Assembly: GCA_022539475.1 (NCBI GenBank)
Contig: VCMS01000271.1
Span: 1-64,000 of the forward strand
DNA: 64,000 nucleotides
Direction: 5' to 3'
Source: Gracilaria domingensis
Lineage: Eukaryota > Rhodophyta > Florideophyceae > Gracilariales > Gracilariaceae
In this document: positions 40,250 to 51,030 of the stretch, one piece after another
Position numbering within the stretch: the stretch's first letter is position 1
Layout: the number at the start of each line of letters is the position of its first letter
Program-made: the position numbers and the translations under genes
The notes under the pieces: generated by a model
The model's database searches: none
Told to the model about the DNA's origin: nothing
What the model saw: the letters and a program-made list of their open reading frames with translations, nothing else

Positions 40250-41380
40250 ATGCCCGCGCCGCCCTTCTACGCGTCTGTCTCCCTGCGCGAGGACCTGCGC
40301 ACGCTTGGTCATCCCTCGCCAGAGACGCCCGCGCTGTTGGCATGCCACGGCGAGCAGCGTCTCGACCTTCTTCGATGGCTTGCGCGCAAGATAGACGCCG
40401 AAGCATCAGTCGAGGACGTCGATCAGCTCGCCCACTTCTGGAACGCGCTTGGCGCTCGTTCGCAGCCGCCTGATCCGCATGGTATTCGGTTCCCGCTCAC
40501 GGCTACACCACAACGTGCTCGTGACCGTGCCGCGGCGTCCGCTTTTCTGCGCACTTGCATTGACTTGGCTTTTGCGTTCGACGGTCGCGCCCATCATCTA
40601 AGTACCAGTACTTCTGATCGTGAGGGCGAAGAGGGCGAAGCCGATGACGTTGCTCCATTTTCGGATGTCGACCTTGCTATGTTCGAACAAACAACATCGT
40701 TGATTCAAGATCGTCATCTTCTGTTTCCAGCCACCACCCGATTGTTGGACGCCGCCCCGAAGAGAAAGCCGCTTTCCAGGCGGCCTGCGCTCGGCTTGAA
40801 CAAGCCTGCCAAGGGTTCTAGCTTCAACAAGCCATCGCAACCAGCCGCAAAGACGCAGCCTAAACGGACGCCGCTCATCTCGCGCGAGAAGATTCTTAAC
40901 CAATTGCGTACGCTCCAGCGAGAAACCGTTGAGCTCAAGCAGGCGCTCAAGTCTACAAACCCTGACCTCGAGATCAAGTCGGATACGGAAGAGGACGCGC
41001 TGCCACTCGTTGAAGACCTGGGGCTCAACGACGAGACGCTTCCAAACCTACAAACTGTTTCACAGCTAACGCAGGATGCAAGTCAGTTGTGTCAACTGTT
41101 TGATCAATTCATTCAGTTCACCGACAACAAATTCGCAGAACGAGACGCGCGTGATGCAATCGCTGTTTGCGATGCGAAGCAAATGCATCGTGCTAGTGAA
41201 CTGATGCCGTTGGGCAGACAGCTCATAGAGAACACATGCGATCTTCTCACGGACCTGCAGCACTTGAAGCAAACCGCCATGCAGCTTCAACAGGCCAGCA
41301 GCTTGTTGGAAGTGCTTCCCAATTCGGCACCTGTGCAGGCGGTCGAAATACAAAAGCAGCGCACCGAAGGGCAACTCTGA
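40250..41380 (+). CDS. coiled-coil protein, possibly augmin subunit HAUS7/AUG7
   Basis: 376 residues from ATG 40250. The N-terminus has the compact alpha-helical start seen in augmin subunit 7 (TPALLACHGEQRLDLLRWLA). The middle has VDLAMFEQTTSLIQDRHLLF, resembling the plant AUG7 segment before its coiled coil. Residues 225-360 are coiled coil separated by a basic, proline-rich linker (KRKPLSRRPALGLNKPAKG). Augmin branches microtubules from microtubules in the spindle. An E2F-like site in front fits a cell-cycle role. Identification is by pattern at low similarity; any other coiled-coil spindle protein is possible. Confidence 0.4.
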   Translation: MPAPPFYASVSLREDLRTLGHPSPETPALLACHGEQRLDLLRWLARKIDAEASVEDVDQLAHFWNALGARSQPPDPHGIRFPLTATPQRARDRAAASAFLRTCIDLAFAFDGRAHHLSTSTSDREGEEGEADDVAPFSDVDLAMFEQTTSLIQDRHLLFPATTRLLDAAPKRKPLSRRPALGLNKPAKGSSFNKPSQPAAKTQPKRTPLISREKILNQLRTLQRETVELKQALKSTNPDLEIKSDTEEDALPLVEDLGLNDETLPNLQTVSQLTQDASQLCQLFDQFIQFTDNKFAERDARDAIAVCDAKQMHRASELMPLGRQLIENTCDLLTDLQHLKQTAMQLQQASSLLEVLPNSAPVQAVEIQKQRTEGQL

Positions 41381-41569
41381 AGCCACTATGCAACCACTGG
41401 GCGCAAATCAGTCACGCTTATCGTATTTACAAGTTAAACTTCCGCGTCAACCTGGCTCGATTTCACTTAGACACCCAGTAGGTAGATGAAATATAGGCTC
41501 ATGTGTTCGCGTAGTAACGAAAATCCAAAACATCCGAACCCATGCACCAGCGCATGACTCGCTATCTAA

Positions 41570-42796
41570 TTACCCATGCCCGTTCGTTGTTAGAAAGCCG
41601 TTTCGTTTCGAAGCGTTCTCCTCTCGCTCTTTAGTTTCCTTCCATTGCCTTGCCAGTTCGATCCATGTAGTACCACCATTCTCAAGATCTTCGTCGCCAT
41701 CTTCATCACTCTCCCGCATCTCTTTCTTCTTCAACAGTGCTGCCTTCTTTTCAGCCGCCTTCTTCAAAGCCGCCTTTTGTGCTCTGGCCTTCTCCGCTGC
41801 TTTCTTCTGTCGTCGAAGCTCTTTATCACGATCGGCCAGACTCTCCCGCCCTTCAATCAGCCGGGGCTCTTCCAAAAACTCTAAAAGAACGCGTACGAGG
41901 TAGTCCTTCCCAGCAGTCATAATTGTCTCGCGCGCATTGTTCTGCGATGTTTGAGCCGATGCATTTGCTCTGTTCACATCATGGCATGCCTCACTAATCC
42001 CGTCATCGTCCGCAAGGAGCGCCCTTTTCTGGCCGTTGAGCGCAAGCGAAGGTTGCGGAGACTCTCTCGCATTTGTTACAGGTTCGTTGGTATGCTCGTC
42101 CGAAGCAAGCTCTCCATTCATTTGGTCGCCAGCTCTACTCGGTTTGCTGATCGGTACATCCAAAAATTTAGCCACCTTCCTCACCATGTTTAAATGGGCG
42201 CGCTTTAGCTTGTCGCGAACACGATTTCGTTCCTTCTCTGAGGAAAACATAAAGCCTGAAAATGATCGGATGTTTGACTTCCTCGAATGCATGGCGCCAA
42301 CAAAGTTGAATAAGAGACGGTGAAGAAACTCAATCTCCACGTCCTTTGAGTGTGCCTTTTCGATATTGTACAGAATGTTCGGTATGTTACAAAGCTTCTC
42401 ACCGCGACCAGTAACTCCGAGCGCGCCGGTGTTCATTCGACGAACGTGAGTGGGCGCAGTGATTTCAAACATTCTTGTCTTCTTTCGCTTGCGCTTTCCG
42501 AGTTGATGGCGCTGCGGGGAAGGTAGTGCTGATGCGGCTGCTGCATCGGTCTGAGACGCTGTTGTTTCGGTGCTTCGTTCCAAAGCAGTGGATAACGCGT
42601 TAGAATCATGCCCAGGTTCCAACGGGCGCTTGTTTCGATTGACGGGTGAATGTACCAATCCGTTTTGCTTCAATGGCTGCGGCGTCTCTTCGGAAACGCC
42701 ATTCTGAGCCAGTTGCTGCGACGAAGAGCCATTGGGAACAGATGAAAAGCGTAGTCCAGCACCATCGGCAGAAGGAGCTGTCGGATGCGACTTCAT
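41570..42796 (-). CDS. DEK-like chromatin protein
   Basis: 408 residues from ATG 42796 (MKSHPTAPS). A longer frame to 43150 adds an arginine-rich, probably untranslated leader. The core (residues about 115-220) matches the DEK DNA-binding region: GRGEKLCNIPNILYNIEKAH, then HRLLFNFVGAMHSRKSNIRS, FSGFMF, and a helix ending KVAKFLDVP. DEK binds supercoiled and cruciform DNA and loads H3.3. A second small domain (KDYLVRVLLEFLEEP) follows, then a K/A/E-rich coiled coil. N- and C-terminal flanks are low complexity. The DEK-C domain of animal DEK was not found. It is divergent from the TPR gene. Confidence 0.75.
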   Translation of the reverse strand: MKSHPTAPSADGAGLRFSSVPNGSSSQQLAQNGVSEETPQPLKQNGLVHSPVNRNKRPLEPGHDSNALSTALERSTETTASQTDAAAASALPSPQRHQLGKRKRKKTRMFEITAPTHVRRMNTGALGVTGRGEKLCNIPNILYNIEKAHSKDVEIEFLHRLLFNFVGAMHSRKSNIRSFSGFMFSSEKERNRVRDKLKRAHLNMVRKVAKFLDVPISKPSRAGDQMNGELASDEHTNEPVTNARESPQPSLALNGQKRALLADDDGISEACHDVNRANASAQTSQNNARETIMTAGKDYLVRVLLEFLEEPRLIEGRESLADRDKELRRQKKAAEKARAQKAALKKAAEKKAALLKKKEMRESDEDGDEDLENGGTTWIELARQWKETKEREENASKRNGFLTTNGHG

Positions 42797-43272
42797 GTCA
42801 TCAGAATGTTGCGTATGAACATAAAGGGGCCGCAGCGAGCACAACTGTGTAGAAACCCAGTTTGACACTGCCAAAGACGACTGAAGCAGGCTGTTAGGCG
42901 CGGGCGCACGGGTGCTGCAACCAGGCCAGCGGCGTGGCTTCCGGCGGCGCTGCTCGGAGTGTCGGCGAAGCGACGGCGGAGAGCGCAGTCGCTCCCAACT
43001 GGGCGCATGGCTTCTGATGCACGTCGTGCGCGTATCCATCAAGAGAGGGGGCAGCGCCGCCGCGCTATACTTCTGTAAGCCTGCTCTCCAAGACCAGTTC
43101 GGACGTCTGGCCGTTCGAAATTCATCCAAAATTGGATCAAGACGCAACACAACCAGCTACCAACGGTAGCCAGAACACGACAACACAAAGTGAGAGATGC
43201 TTGCAGGTTCGTTCACAAACCTGATCTTGCGCAGTGCGCCACTGTCCACCCGCAAACCGCAGCAACGCGCCC

Positions 43273-44004
43273 ATGGCCGAATCCGACGCGCACCAATGGG
43301 ACCCTCACACCGAAGACGAACCCGCCGACCTGGGCGAGCTGGACTACGACTACAGCTCAGTGCAAGACAAAATCGCCGCCGGTCTGCGCGAAAAAGAGAA
43401 AGGCAACCGTCTCTTTGCGCAGGGCAAATACGAGCAAGCCTGGAAGACGTATGACCGATGCTTTGTCCACATCTACACCTCCAAAGAGGAGTGGGCCGCC
43501 ATTGGCTCTGACGGCCGTCGCGCCATCAATAAATTCAAGCTGCCTTGCCATCTGAACAGAGGACTGTGTCGCCTCAGGAAGAATGAGCTTAAGGACGCTC
43601 TATGGGACTTTTCAGAGGCCCTTCGAATCGATGAAAGTAATGCAAAAGCGCTTTACAGACGTGCTATCACGCTAACCAACATGGTGCGCGCCGATATGGC
43701 CAAGGAAGGTACCGATCAACTGTGGGATCTGGATGTTGCGGAGAAACGGGCAGAAGATGCAAAGCATGACCTGTACAAGGCGGTGCGACTAGTGCCAAAC
43801 GATTTGGATGTTCGAAAGGCGATTGACGACCTCAAGGATGACCGACGAAAGCTTGCGCAACACCGAAAACGCTACCGACAAAAACAGAGGCAGTTGTATT
43901 CCACATTTGTGTCCAACTTGGATCGAGAGAACCAAAAGATCGCTGAGGCGGAGGAGAATGTGTACGCAGACATGCCTAATCTGGAACGCGTTTATATTGA
44001 GTAA
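43273..44004 (+). CDS. TPR protein, probable Hsp90/Hsp70 co-chaperone
   Basis: 243 residues from ATG 43273. Three TPR units lie in residues about 35-180 (KEKGNRLFAQGKYEQAW; HLNRGLCRLRKNELKDALWD; KALYRRAITL), with the K-N-N-K/R carboxylate-clamp residues that bind the EEVD tail of Hsp90/Hsp70. A 20-residue insert sits between the second and third helical pairs. The C-terminus is a basic helix with an acidic tail (IAEAEENVYADMPN). There is no PPIase, CS or J domain, so the exact partner and subfamily cannot be named. Confidence 0.7.
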   Translation: MAESDAHQWDPHTEDEPADLGELDYDYSSVQDKIAAGLREKEKGNRLFAQGKYEQAWKTYDRCFVHIYTSKEEWAAIGSDGRRAINKFKLPCHLNRGLCRLRKNELKDALWDFSEALRIDESNAKALYRRAITLTNMVRADMAKEGTDQLWDLDVAEKRAEDAKHDLYKAVRLVPNDLDVRKAIDDLKDDRRKLAQHRKRYRQKQRQLYSTFVSNLDRENQKIAEAEENVYADMPNLERVYIE

Positions 44005-44213
44005 CGGTTCTCATATGCCTGCAGCGGTGTTTCCTGCTTGTGGATGTGCCTATTTCATCACTCACACTTGTATTCGCGTGTGTCAACTACTAAACAAAAG
44101 TTGTATCTTGCTGGGCGATTTGCTGAAAGTAACAATAATGTATCTGGCGCCTCCGAGAGACTATTATAATTAAACTGCCAGGGACGATTGGGTTCGGCGG
44201 ACACGCGCTTCCT

Positions 44214-45233
44214 CTACACCAGAGCGCTCTCACCAAGCATTTCGGCTGGATTGTCAGGGTCAATCTCCCCATAGTGCGGATACGAAGGGGGGCAATTTCT
44301 TGGACATACTTCAGGCACACATTCCGCAAACACCTCTGCCAAAAGATCGTACACCAATCGGTTTCCATCCGGAGCAAGATGCAAGCCATCCGATAGGAAC
44401 ACGTCAACGCCGTCATCATCGCAGGCGCGCCCAACCATGGCCGCATGCAAGTCAACCACTGGTACACCAAGCCGTCGCCCTGTCTCCACACACGCCTCCG
44501 CATACTTGGCCGTCGACTCCATGCGACGCTCGTCATCGATGGCATGACGCGACTTGCCCAGCGCTGGAGGCGTCACAAGCACTGGCACCGGTTTAGACGG
44601 AAGCGCTTTGACAGCGTCAACCAACGTGGCAAGGTTCTGAGCATACGAGTCCAGGGGCACGTGTTGAAGTGATGTGGGTGTTGTTGCGTCGTTAGCGCCA
44701 AAGAATATGACCACAGTCTGCAACGCGAGCGTTTCAGTGTTGAAAAAAGGCTCGATAATTCGCGGGAAGAGGTGAAGCGCCCATCGGGTGTTGTACCCAG
44801 AGAACCCTCTCACAAATACCTCCACTCTGGCCTGGTATGCTTCGCGAAGAAGCGCGGACCATCCGGGAGCGTTTTGATCTGAACTGACGACGGATTGCTC
44901 TGTGATGCTGTCGCCGAACAGCAGTACGCACGGTAGCTGTGATTTGGGGTGCTCTCGTTTGGTGTTGGAAAGCGTGGAAGTTGATTTGGTGAGACGCACT
45001 GCGCGCGATACGCGCGCAGAAAGATTTGAGAACACATCGGCCATGGAGTCACGCAGCATGGAAGACTGTGAGTCATCCGGGGAGTCGTCGTCTGGATCGA
45101 TGCCATGCACGATTTGAGGCAAGGGCGGGGTGGTTGGCGGAGGTTGGAACGGCGGGTCTGGCAGCGAGAGCGGCGGCTGTGGCGGCGGCGGCGGCTGCGA
45201 AAGCACCTCTCGCTCGGGCGTGGCGGACATCAT
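44214..45233 (-). CDS. GDSL/SGNH esterase (isoamyl-acetate hydrolase IAH1-like)
   Basis: 339 residues from ATG 45233 (MMSATPERE). The SGNH blocks are present: LLFGDSITEQS (nucleophile Ser), GFSGYNTR (Gly), FFGANDAT (Asn), and DGLHLAPDGN (Asp and His). The spacing and the phrase GFSGYNTRWAL place it with the IAH1 esterases, which cleave small acetate esters. About 115 proline/serine-rich residues precede the domain; the first 80 have no hydrophobic helix. The frame extends 49 codons further upstream without an ATG. Divergent from DPH1 with a 270-bp gap. Confidence 0.8.
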   Translation of the reverse strand: MMSATPEREVLSQPPPPPQPPLSLPDPPFQPPPTTPPLPQIVHGIDPDDDSPDDSQSSMLRDSMADVFSNLSARVSRAVRLTKSTSTLSNTKREHPKSQLPCVLLFGDSITEQSVVSSDQNAPGWSALLREAYQARVEVFVRGFSGYNTRWALHLFPRIIEPFFNTETLALQTVVIFFGANDATTPTSLQHVPLDSYAQNLATLVDAVKALPSKPVPVLVTPPALGKSRHAIDDERRMESTAKYAEACVETGRRLGVPVVDLHAAMVGRACDDDGVDVFLSDGLHLAPDGNRLVYDLLAEVFAECVPEVCPRNCPPSYPHYGEIDPDNPAEMLGESALV

Positions 45234-45407
45234 CGTTGGGGAAGGAAGGGGTGGCGCGGCGAAGGAGACGCAAGGGAGACGCGAAGGAGGCGTTGTGACT
45301 GGGAGCAGACGCGGCGTTGCGTCGCGGACGGCGCAGGGCGACCTCGGCTTAACAATGGCCGTGGCGCGTGACGTGCACAATTCGTTGCTGTTAGCTCACT
45401 CTGTCAA

Positions 45408-45426
45408 CACTGTGGAGTCCACAGTG
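45408..45426. promoter_or_regulatory. 19-bp palindrome cactgtgga-g-tccacagtg
   Basis: Perfect 9-bp arms in the divergent promoter between the GDSL esterase and DPH1, about 80 bp before the DPH1 ATG. Possible dimer-binding site for both genes. Confidence 0.35.
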
Positions 45427-45506
45427 TGGACAGCATATATCTCGCACAGCCTTTTTCCCACGTGCACGCGTGGCGCACGGCCGGCTGCGTGTATCGCCGA
45501 TCGCCC

Positions 45507-46889
45507 ATGAATCGCACCAAGAGGCTTGGTCCAAGACGCGTAGATCACCGTCAACCGCCGCCAGGCTCACCTCCGTCGCACGCCGCCATGCAGCCGACAG
45601 GGCCTCCCCCACCGCCTCGGCGCGAGGGCCGATATGTCGGTGCAGGCCTTCGAAGCAGCTCCCAGTCAGGCACCGCTTCATCTTCCGCCACGCCTACCAC
45701 GAGCGTGGTCACCCACAAGCCGGCACGGAACGCCCGCCCAAGATTCACTCAGGTGCCGCCTTCGTTGATGAGCGACCCGCAGTTGCTCCAAGATTGTAAA
45801 GCCCTGCCGTCAAACTACTCGTTCGAATTGCCAAAGACCATCCATCGAATTCGACAGCTCGACGCGAGGCGTGTTGCTTTGCAAATGCCCGACGGTCTTT
45901 CCATGTATGCCACCACCATCAGCGACATTTTACAGCGCCATACTGCCGCGGACACTGTCATTCTTGGCGACATTACGTATGGGGCATGTTGCGTCGACGA
46001 CTTATCGGCTCGTGCGCTCGGCTGCCAGTTGCTCGTTCATTACGGCCATAGTTGTCTGGTGCCTGTTCAGCAGACTGTCATCCCCGCGCTTTACGTCTTT
46101 GTCCACATTGCGTTTGACACCACTCATATTAGAAACTGTCTCTTGCAAAACTTTGCTCGTCAAACCAGATTGGCGCTTGTCGGTACCATTCAGTTTGTTG
46201 ATAGTGTTCATCAGCTTGCTGATGAGATCAAGCACCATTTTGAGCATGTGTTCGTTCCGCAGGCAAAGCCCTTGTCGCCTGGTGAGCTTCTGGGATGCAC
46301 GTCGCCCAAGATTGAAGACGTCGACGTGCTCATTTATGTCGGTGACGGTCGCTTCCACCTGGAAAGTGCCATGATCGCAAACCCTCATCTGCGCGCGTTG
46401 CGCTATGACCCATATTCGAAGAAACTCACCGAAGAAAAGTACAGTCACTCAGAAATGCGCAGTCTTCGACGAAAAGCTGTAAATGACGCGAGCAGTGCGC
46501 AAAGGTTTGGCATTATTCTGGGTACCCTGGGGCGACAGGGCTCCCCAAAGATTCTTGAGCGCGTGTTGAAGTTGATGCATGAACAGTCACGAAGTTGTTT
46601 CGTTGTTCTCCTCTCGGAGATAACACCAGCAAAGATCCAAAAGCTGGAGCAATCGGGTGTGGAAGCATGGGTACAGATTGCCTGTCCCCGATTAAGCATT
46701 GACTGGGGGCACGGATACGGGAAGCGACCTTTGCTAACAACATACGAAGCGCATGTTGCCCTGGGCAAAACTGAATGGAGGGAGGTCTACCCTATGGATT
46801 TCTATTCTAAGAAAGGAGGTGAATGGTCAAACTACTACAAAGAAGGGAAAGACAAACCGATGAAGAACCGAGTTAAGGTTGGTGGCTAG
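45507..46889 (+). CDS. DPH1: diphthamide synthesis subunit DPH1
   Basis: 460 residues from ATG 45507. The catalytic core runs from LPSNYSFELPKTIHRIRQ to the end. The three cysteines that bind the 4Fe-4S cluster are seen in YGACCVDD, LGCTSPK and IACPRLSIDWG. DPH1 with DPH2 transfers the 3-amino-3-carboxypropyl group of SAM to the eEF2 histidine, the first step of diphthamide. Length and motifs agree with animal/fungal DPH1. An extra 85-residue N-terminal region is basic, serine/proline-rich and disordered (PTGPPPPPRREG). Confidence 0.92.
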   Translation: MNRTKRLGPRRVDHRQPPPGSPPSHAAMQPTGPPPPPRREGRYVGAGLRSSSQSGTASSSATPTTSVVTHKPARNARPRFTQVPPSLMSDPQLLQDCKALPSNYSFELPKTIHRIRQLDARRVALQMPDGLSMYATTISDILQRHTAADTVILGDITYGACCVDDLSARALGCQLLVHYGHSCLVPVQQTVIPALYVFVHIAFDTTHIRNCLLQNFARQTRLALVGTIQFVDSVHQLADEIKHHFEHVFVPQAKPLSPGELLGCTSPKIEDVDVLIYVGDGRFHLESAMIANPHLRALRYDPYSKKLTEEKYSHSEMRSLRRKAVNDASSAQRFGIILGTLGRQGSPKILERVLKLMHEQSRSCFVVLLSEITPAKIQKLEQSGVEAWVQIACPRLSIDWGHGYGKRPLLTTYEAHVALGKTEWREVYPMDFYSKKGGEWSNYYKEGKDKPMKNRVKVGG

Positions 46890-47964
46890 AGACTGACCTG
46901 CTGTCTTCCAGGTCGGCGACCACAGTTATGAGTTCTTGCAAATGCGGAACTCCGCTCACTTGGTTGTTCCTCCCACCAAATGTGTCCCTCCCCAGTTTCT
47001 TGACATTCCTTTCTGATCTCCTCGTGGCCTATAATGAAAGCTACCATGGTGTCGCATATCAACAACTGATTCGATTTACAATTTCAGAACAATTGTAGCT
47101 CTCTTGAGAAAGGCATATCCTGTAACTTGTGATTGAGTTTGTTGATTATGATTGCAGAAGGGAAAGCTATGCACGAAGGTCACTGGCGAGCAACCCTATC
47201 CGTGCCAATTCACCCGAGATTTGTTCGAGCGACAGTTTTATTGCTCCAGGGCCTGAAGTCCAGGCTGATTGGCCAGACGTACCGACCTTGTGGAAAACGC
47301 TTCTTTGATTATGTATTCCCGTTTTCAAACGTGTTACATTACTAGAACATGAGGACATAGGGGCACAAGGACATACATAAGGACATACAGTTTCAAGTGT
47401 GGGCTAATCAACACAAATCCGTGGTGCGGAACCGTGCCAGCAAAGGGCTATTGGTCAACATGCTAGCCTTCCCATACACTGGCGCTCCTCTGAAGAAACG
47501 ATTTGCGGGATCGATAAGAACGCAATCCCTAGAACCCCGCAACGAGCGCTATCGGCTGTTTCTGTTTGAGACCTTGCGACAAATGAAGGTCACAGTTGGT
47601 ACCGAAGATAGATATTATCATAGAAGACACATTGTAGTAATTTACCTTTGAGGTTTACGGTATGTATGTCCCCGAGAACCTTCTCTAGTGCAGAGTATCA
47701 AGACTTTAAGAAGTTTCTTGGTTTGTTCGAACTTTGTTGCCTCTCTCTCAAGTTTAGGTCATCGAAGCAAACAAATGCGCACCTCGTAACTGTTATCAGC
47801 TCGGACTCGCTTTCGTCTGGATGCATGCGGAAACCGGCAGGCTTATCTGTCTAACTGAAAGCGGGTGCGAAAGATCGCCATCCTTCAACCCGCGCATATT
47901 CTCGAATGTCAAAAACGATTTTGTAGGACGCAGATGAATTACATTCTTGTCATACTCTCAGAGC
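46890..47964. other. gene-free stretch with short GGACATA repeats
   Basis: No credible coding frame. A run near 47350-47390 repeats the word ggacata three times. Otherwise ordinary convergent 3'-end sequence between DPH1 and eRF3. Confidence 0.4.
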
Positions 47965-49620
47965 TTATCCGCCTGGTTTTGACGACGTTGAATCCATCAA
48001 TCTAGCAACTGTTCCGACTGCAATTGTCTTCCCTTCATCTCGGATCATGAACCGACCAAGCTGCGGGAAAACATCATAAGGCTCCACACAAACAGGTTGT
48101 GTGGTCCTGAGTCGTGCCAAACACTTCATCCCGGGTTTCACAAACTTGGGATGTTTTTGCCTCGCCTTTCCATCTCTTTTAAGCTCTGCGAGCAACTGAT
48201 CAATGATAACCTCTTCAACGGCTGCATGGAGATGAATCACGGCCGAATAACCGGCACAAATGATGCTCTTGTGTTCCAGAATCATCAACTTCGCGATGAA
48301 CGAACTTGTGTACGAAACCAAGTTTCGGGGGGAGCACAGCACAAAGCCTACTCTGACATCCTCTTCATCTATTCCTTTCAAACGAAGCCGAACAACATCA
48401 CCAGGTTCCGCCGCCTGTGCCGTAGAGCCTTCCAACTGTACGGAGTCAACCATAACTTCCACTCGGTTCGGCATCATGACAAGAGAGTCATTCACTTGAA
48501 TCACTCCGGACTCCAACTTACCCATAACCATAGTACCCATCTCCTTGTGCTTTTCTGAGATTGGCATTTTGACCGGTCCGTTCAAGAGACGCTCAGGGGG
48601 GCGCAAGTGTTCCAAAGTGTCGAGCAAGGACTCGCCTTCGTACCATGGGCAGGTTTCCTTAGAGGGTTTGTTCTTCAGATTATCCCCAGTCAAACCAGAT
48701 ACAGGGATCCATACTAAGCCCTTAGGGTTCCAACCGACGTTCTTGAGATATGGTTCGAGCTTCTTCTTACACTCCATGTAGCGCTCTTGGCTCCAAGATC
48801 CATTAGGATTGATAACACTTGGATCATCAAGCTTATTAATGACCACAACCATTTGCCGGACCCCAGATGTCTTGGCCAACATAGCATGCTCTCTTGTTTG
48901 TCCTCCCCTCTCAAAACCAGTCTCAAATTCACCTTTTCTAGCAGAGATGACCAAAATTCCGATGTCCGCTTGCGACGCTCCTCCTATCATATGAGGTACG
49001 TAGTTCTTATGACCAGGCGCGTCGAGGATAGTAAACCGCCGCGTCTCCGTGGTGAAGCTGGCCTGGCCACATTCCTCGGTCTTTCCCTTCTCTCTCTCCT
49101 GTTCGGAGGTATCTAGGGCAAAAGCGAATTTCCAACTCTCGCGATTCAAAGCCTTTGCTTCCTTCTCGTACTTTTCCATTGTTCGTTCATCCACGTTTCC
49201 GGTGAGGACAAGCAGATGCCCCGATATGGTACTCTTTCCAGCATCCACATGGCCAAGTAGTACAACGTTCAGCGGCTTCTTCTCGTCCAACGCCACTGTA
49301 GAGGAATCGAAGTCGCTCGCGTCGGCTTTCGCTTCGTCTCGCTTCGCGTCGTCTGCTTTCTGCGACCGAGAAGGCTTATCTTCGCTGGGACGAGAAAGCG
49401 ACTTTTTATCCTTGGGTGTCTTTTCGGCTTCAGTGGGGGGCGGTGGAGCGGGCGCCTCCTCGGAGATCTTGGCCGCGGCCATTTGCTTTACCGGGGGCTC
49501 GGCGGAAGAGGGTGCAGCTTCTTCATCCTCCCACGACCTCTGGGCCTGCGACGGTGGCTGCTGTTGGGAGGCAGGTGTAGCAAGCCACGAAGGGATGAAT
49601 TCGCTCGCTTGTGGATTCAT
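47965..49620 (-). CDS. ERF3: translation termination factor eRF3 (GTPase)
   Basis: 551 residues from ATG 49620, whose first residues (MNPQASEFIPSW) form a PAM2 motif for binding the poly(A)-binding protein MLLE domain. This settles the start and points to eRF3 rather than HBS1. A short Q/P-rich and acidic/basic linker (12-110) replaces the long prion-like head of yeast Sup35. The GTPase motifs GHVDAGKST, DAPGHKN and NKLDD are intact, followed by the two beta-barrels ending in GRFMIRDEGKTIAVGTVARL. It partners eRF1 in stop-codon termination. An unspliced, single-exon gene. Confidence 0.93.
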   Translation of the reverse strand: MNPQASEFIPSWLATPASQQQPPSQAQRSWEDEEAAPSSAEPPVKQMAAAKISEEAPAPPPPTEAEKTPKDKKSLSRPSEDKPSRSQKADDAKRDEAKADASDFDSSTVALDEKKPLNVVLLGHVDAGKSTISGHLLVLTGNVDERTMEKYEKEAKALNRESWKFAFALDTSEQEREKGKTEECGQASFTTETRRFTILDAPGHKNYVPHMIGGASQADIGILVISARKGEFETGFERGGQTREHAMLAKTSGVRQMVVVINKLDDPSVINPNGSWSQERYMECKKKLEPYLKNVGWNPKGLVWIPVSGLTGDNLKNKPSKETCPWYEGESLLDTLEHLRPPERLLNGPVKMPISEKHKEMGTMVMGKLESGVIQVNDSLVMMPNRVEVMVDSVQLEGSTAQAAEPGDVVRLRLKGIDEEDVRVGFVLCSPRNLVSYTSSFIAKLMILEHKSIICAGYSAVIHLHAAVEEVIIDQLLAELKRDGKARQKHPKFVKPGMKCLARLRTTQPVCVEPYDVFPQLGRFMIRDEGKTIAVGTVARLMDSTSSKPGG

Positions 49621-49829
49621 GACCGGCGTCCGTCCCGTCGAGGAAGCGGCGTGAAGATGATAGCAATGTGCTTTCGGACATGCAACGCTACGCGGTGAGG
49701 ACGGTGGCACGGGCGGTAGGACACAACAGCATCTCTGGTTGCCACCGCCGAGGCCACCTCTTTGGACACACGTAGAACACGTGACCACGATTCGATGAGT
49801 TGACTGCAAAATGATTTGATATGGATCAA

Positions 49830-50934
49830 CCTACGCGCATTGGGTGATCATCTTCCGGCTGTATGCGTCTCCCTCCGAAGTCGCGTCGACGTCAGCCGCG
49901 TGCTACGGTGATGCCTGCTGTACGACGCACGGCTGTGCGCCGCTGCAGAACGGCAAACTTCCCAGCCCAAAATATCTACCGACCAATGGTGCTATCCATC
50001 GCCTCTCACAGGCAACTTTGAGTTCGAATTCTGAGCGAATGAGAACCAGAATATGTACAAGCCTGTAGGGTTGAGCCTCTTCGAGCAATGGTAGCGTGTC
50101 AGGGAAGGTAACTCACTGGTGATAGTCCTCCTAACCCTTTATGGCCCTTTTGGCCAATACGAACCATAGTTTGTGAAACGCCTGGCATACCGTACCATAA
50201 GTTAGTAAGGAAGTACAGACCGGTAACACGCGTAAAGCAACTTGTCTAAAATTCACCTGCTCCTCTGGAAAGCGTACCCTTGTATTCGCATCATGCGAGC
50301 AACAGCTACCTTTGTACTGTACACTAAGCAAGGCTTTTTCCATATCCGTCTGCATGTCAACGGATACTACGCAATACGGAGTATGTGAGAAAGGGACCTG
50401 GTTAGGAGACAAGCTTTTGGTGACATGTTACGATCCTCTCTCTCCCTTTCTTTCATTATACGAGCGCCCAACGTTACACTATTTTGTACACCGAAATAAA
50501 CTGATCTATGAAAGGGGCGCGCATCATCCTAGCCGTCCTCGCTTTCTTCTACAAGCCTCGAACGTCCGCTTCTGTGGAACTATGCGTTGTAACGACAACG
50601 TCTAACAATACAAGCACGACAAAGTTACAGTACTTGTGCGCATACATGTTCCGCATCATGGTCACCACACGTTTCCCTCGACACCTGACGTAGATTCCAC
50701 TTCCCTCATTGCCAGCATATCAGATATTTTCTTCTTGATCATCAGTAATGAGGACATGATGTTAATCTCAGCTGCGGACCGTACAGCAAAACAGAAGCCT
50801 GTAGCACATATAAAGAGCGATCCAAGCACTCTTCATGGACTTATCTGAGCATCACGATCGTATCGTTCACTCGATATACTTTGACATGGTAAAAACCGTG
50901 CTTCGTTCTTCCTCTCGGGTCAACCACAAAACGC
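49830..50934. other. intergenic stretch, no gene seen
   Basis: About 1.1 kb between the eRF3 and uridine phosphorylase genes. No conserved reading frame or RNA gene was found. Confidence 0.4.
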
Positions 50935-51030
50935 TTGCAAGGTAAGGATCAATTTGTTACAAGCAACATTTTAAAACTCTTCTTCCAGCTCAACAAAAGA
51001 ACAATCTGCAGTTCAGGAGACTGGTTCCAA

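Noticed and set aside
42797-43150. N-terminal extension of the DEK-like frame
   Set aside because: Arginine/proline-rich sequence typical of untranslated GC-rich leader; would also leave too short a gap to the divergent TPR gene.
44240-44600. Plus-strand frames opposite the GDSL esterase
   Set aside because: Shadow frames of a GC-rich gene; the minus-strand SGNH motifs are decisive.
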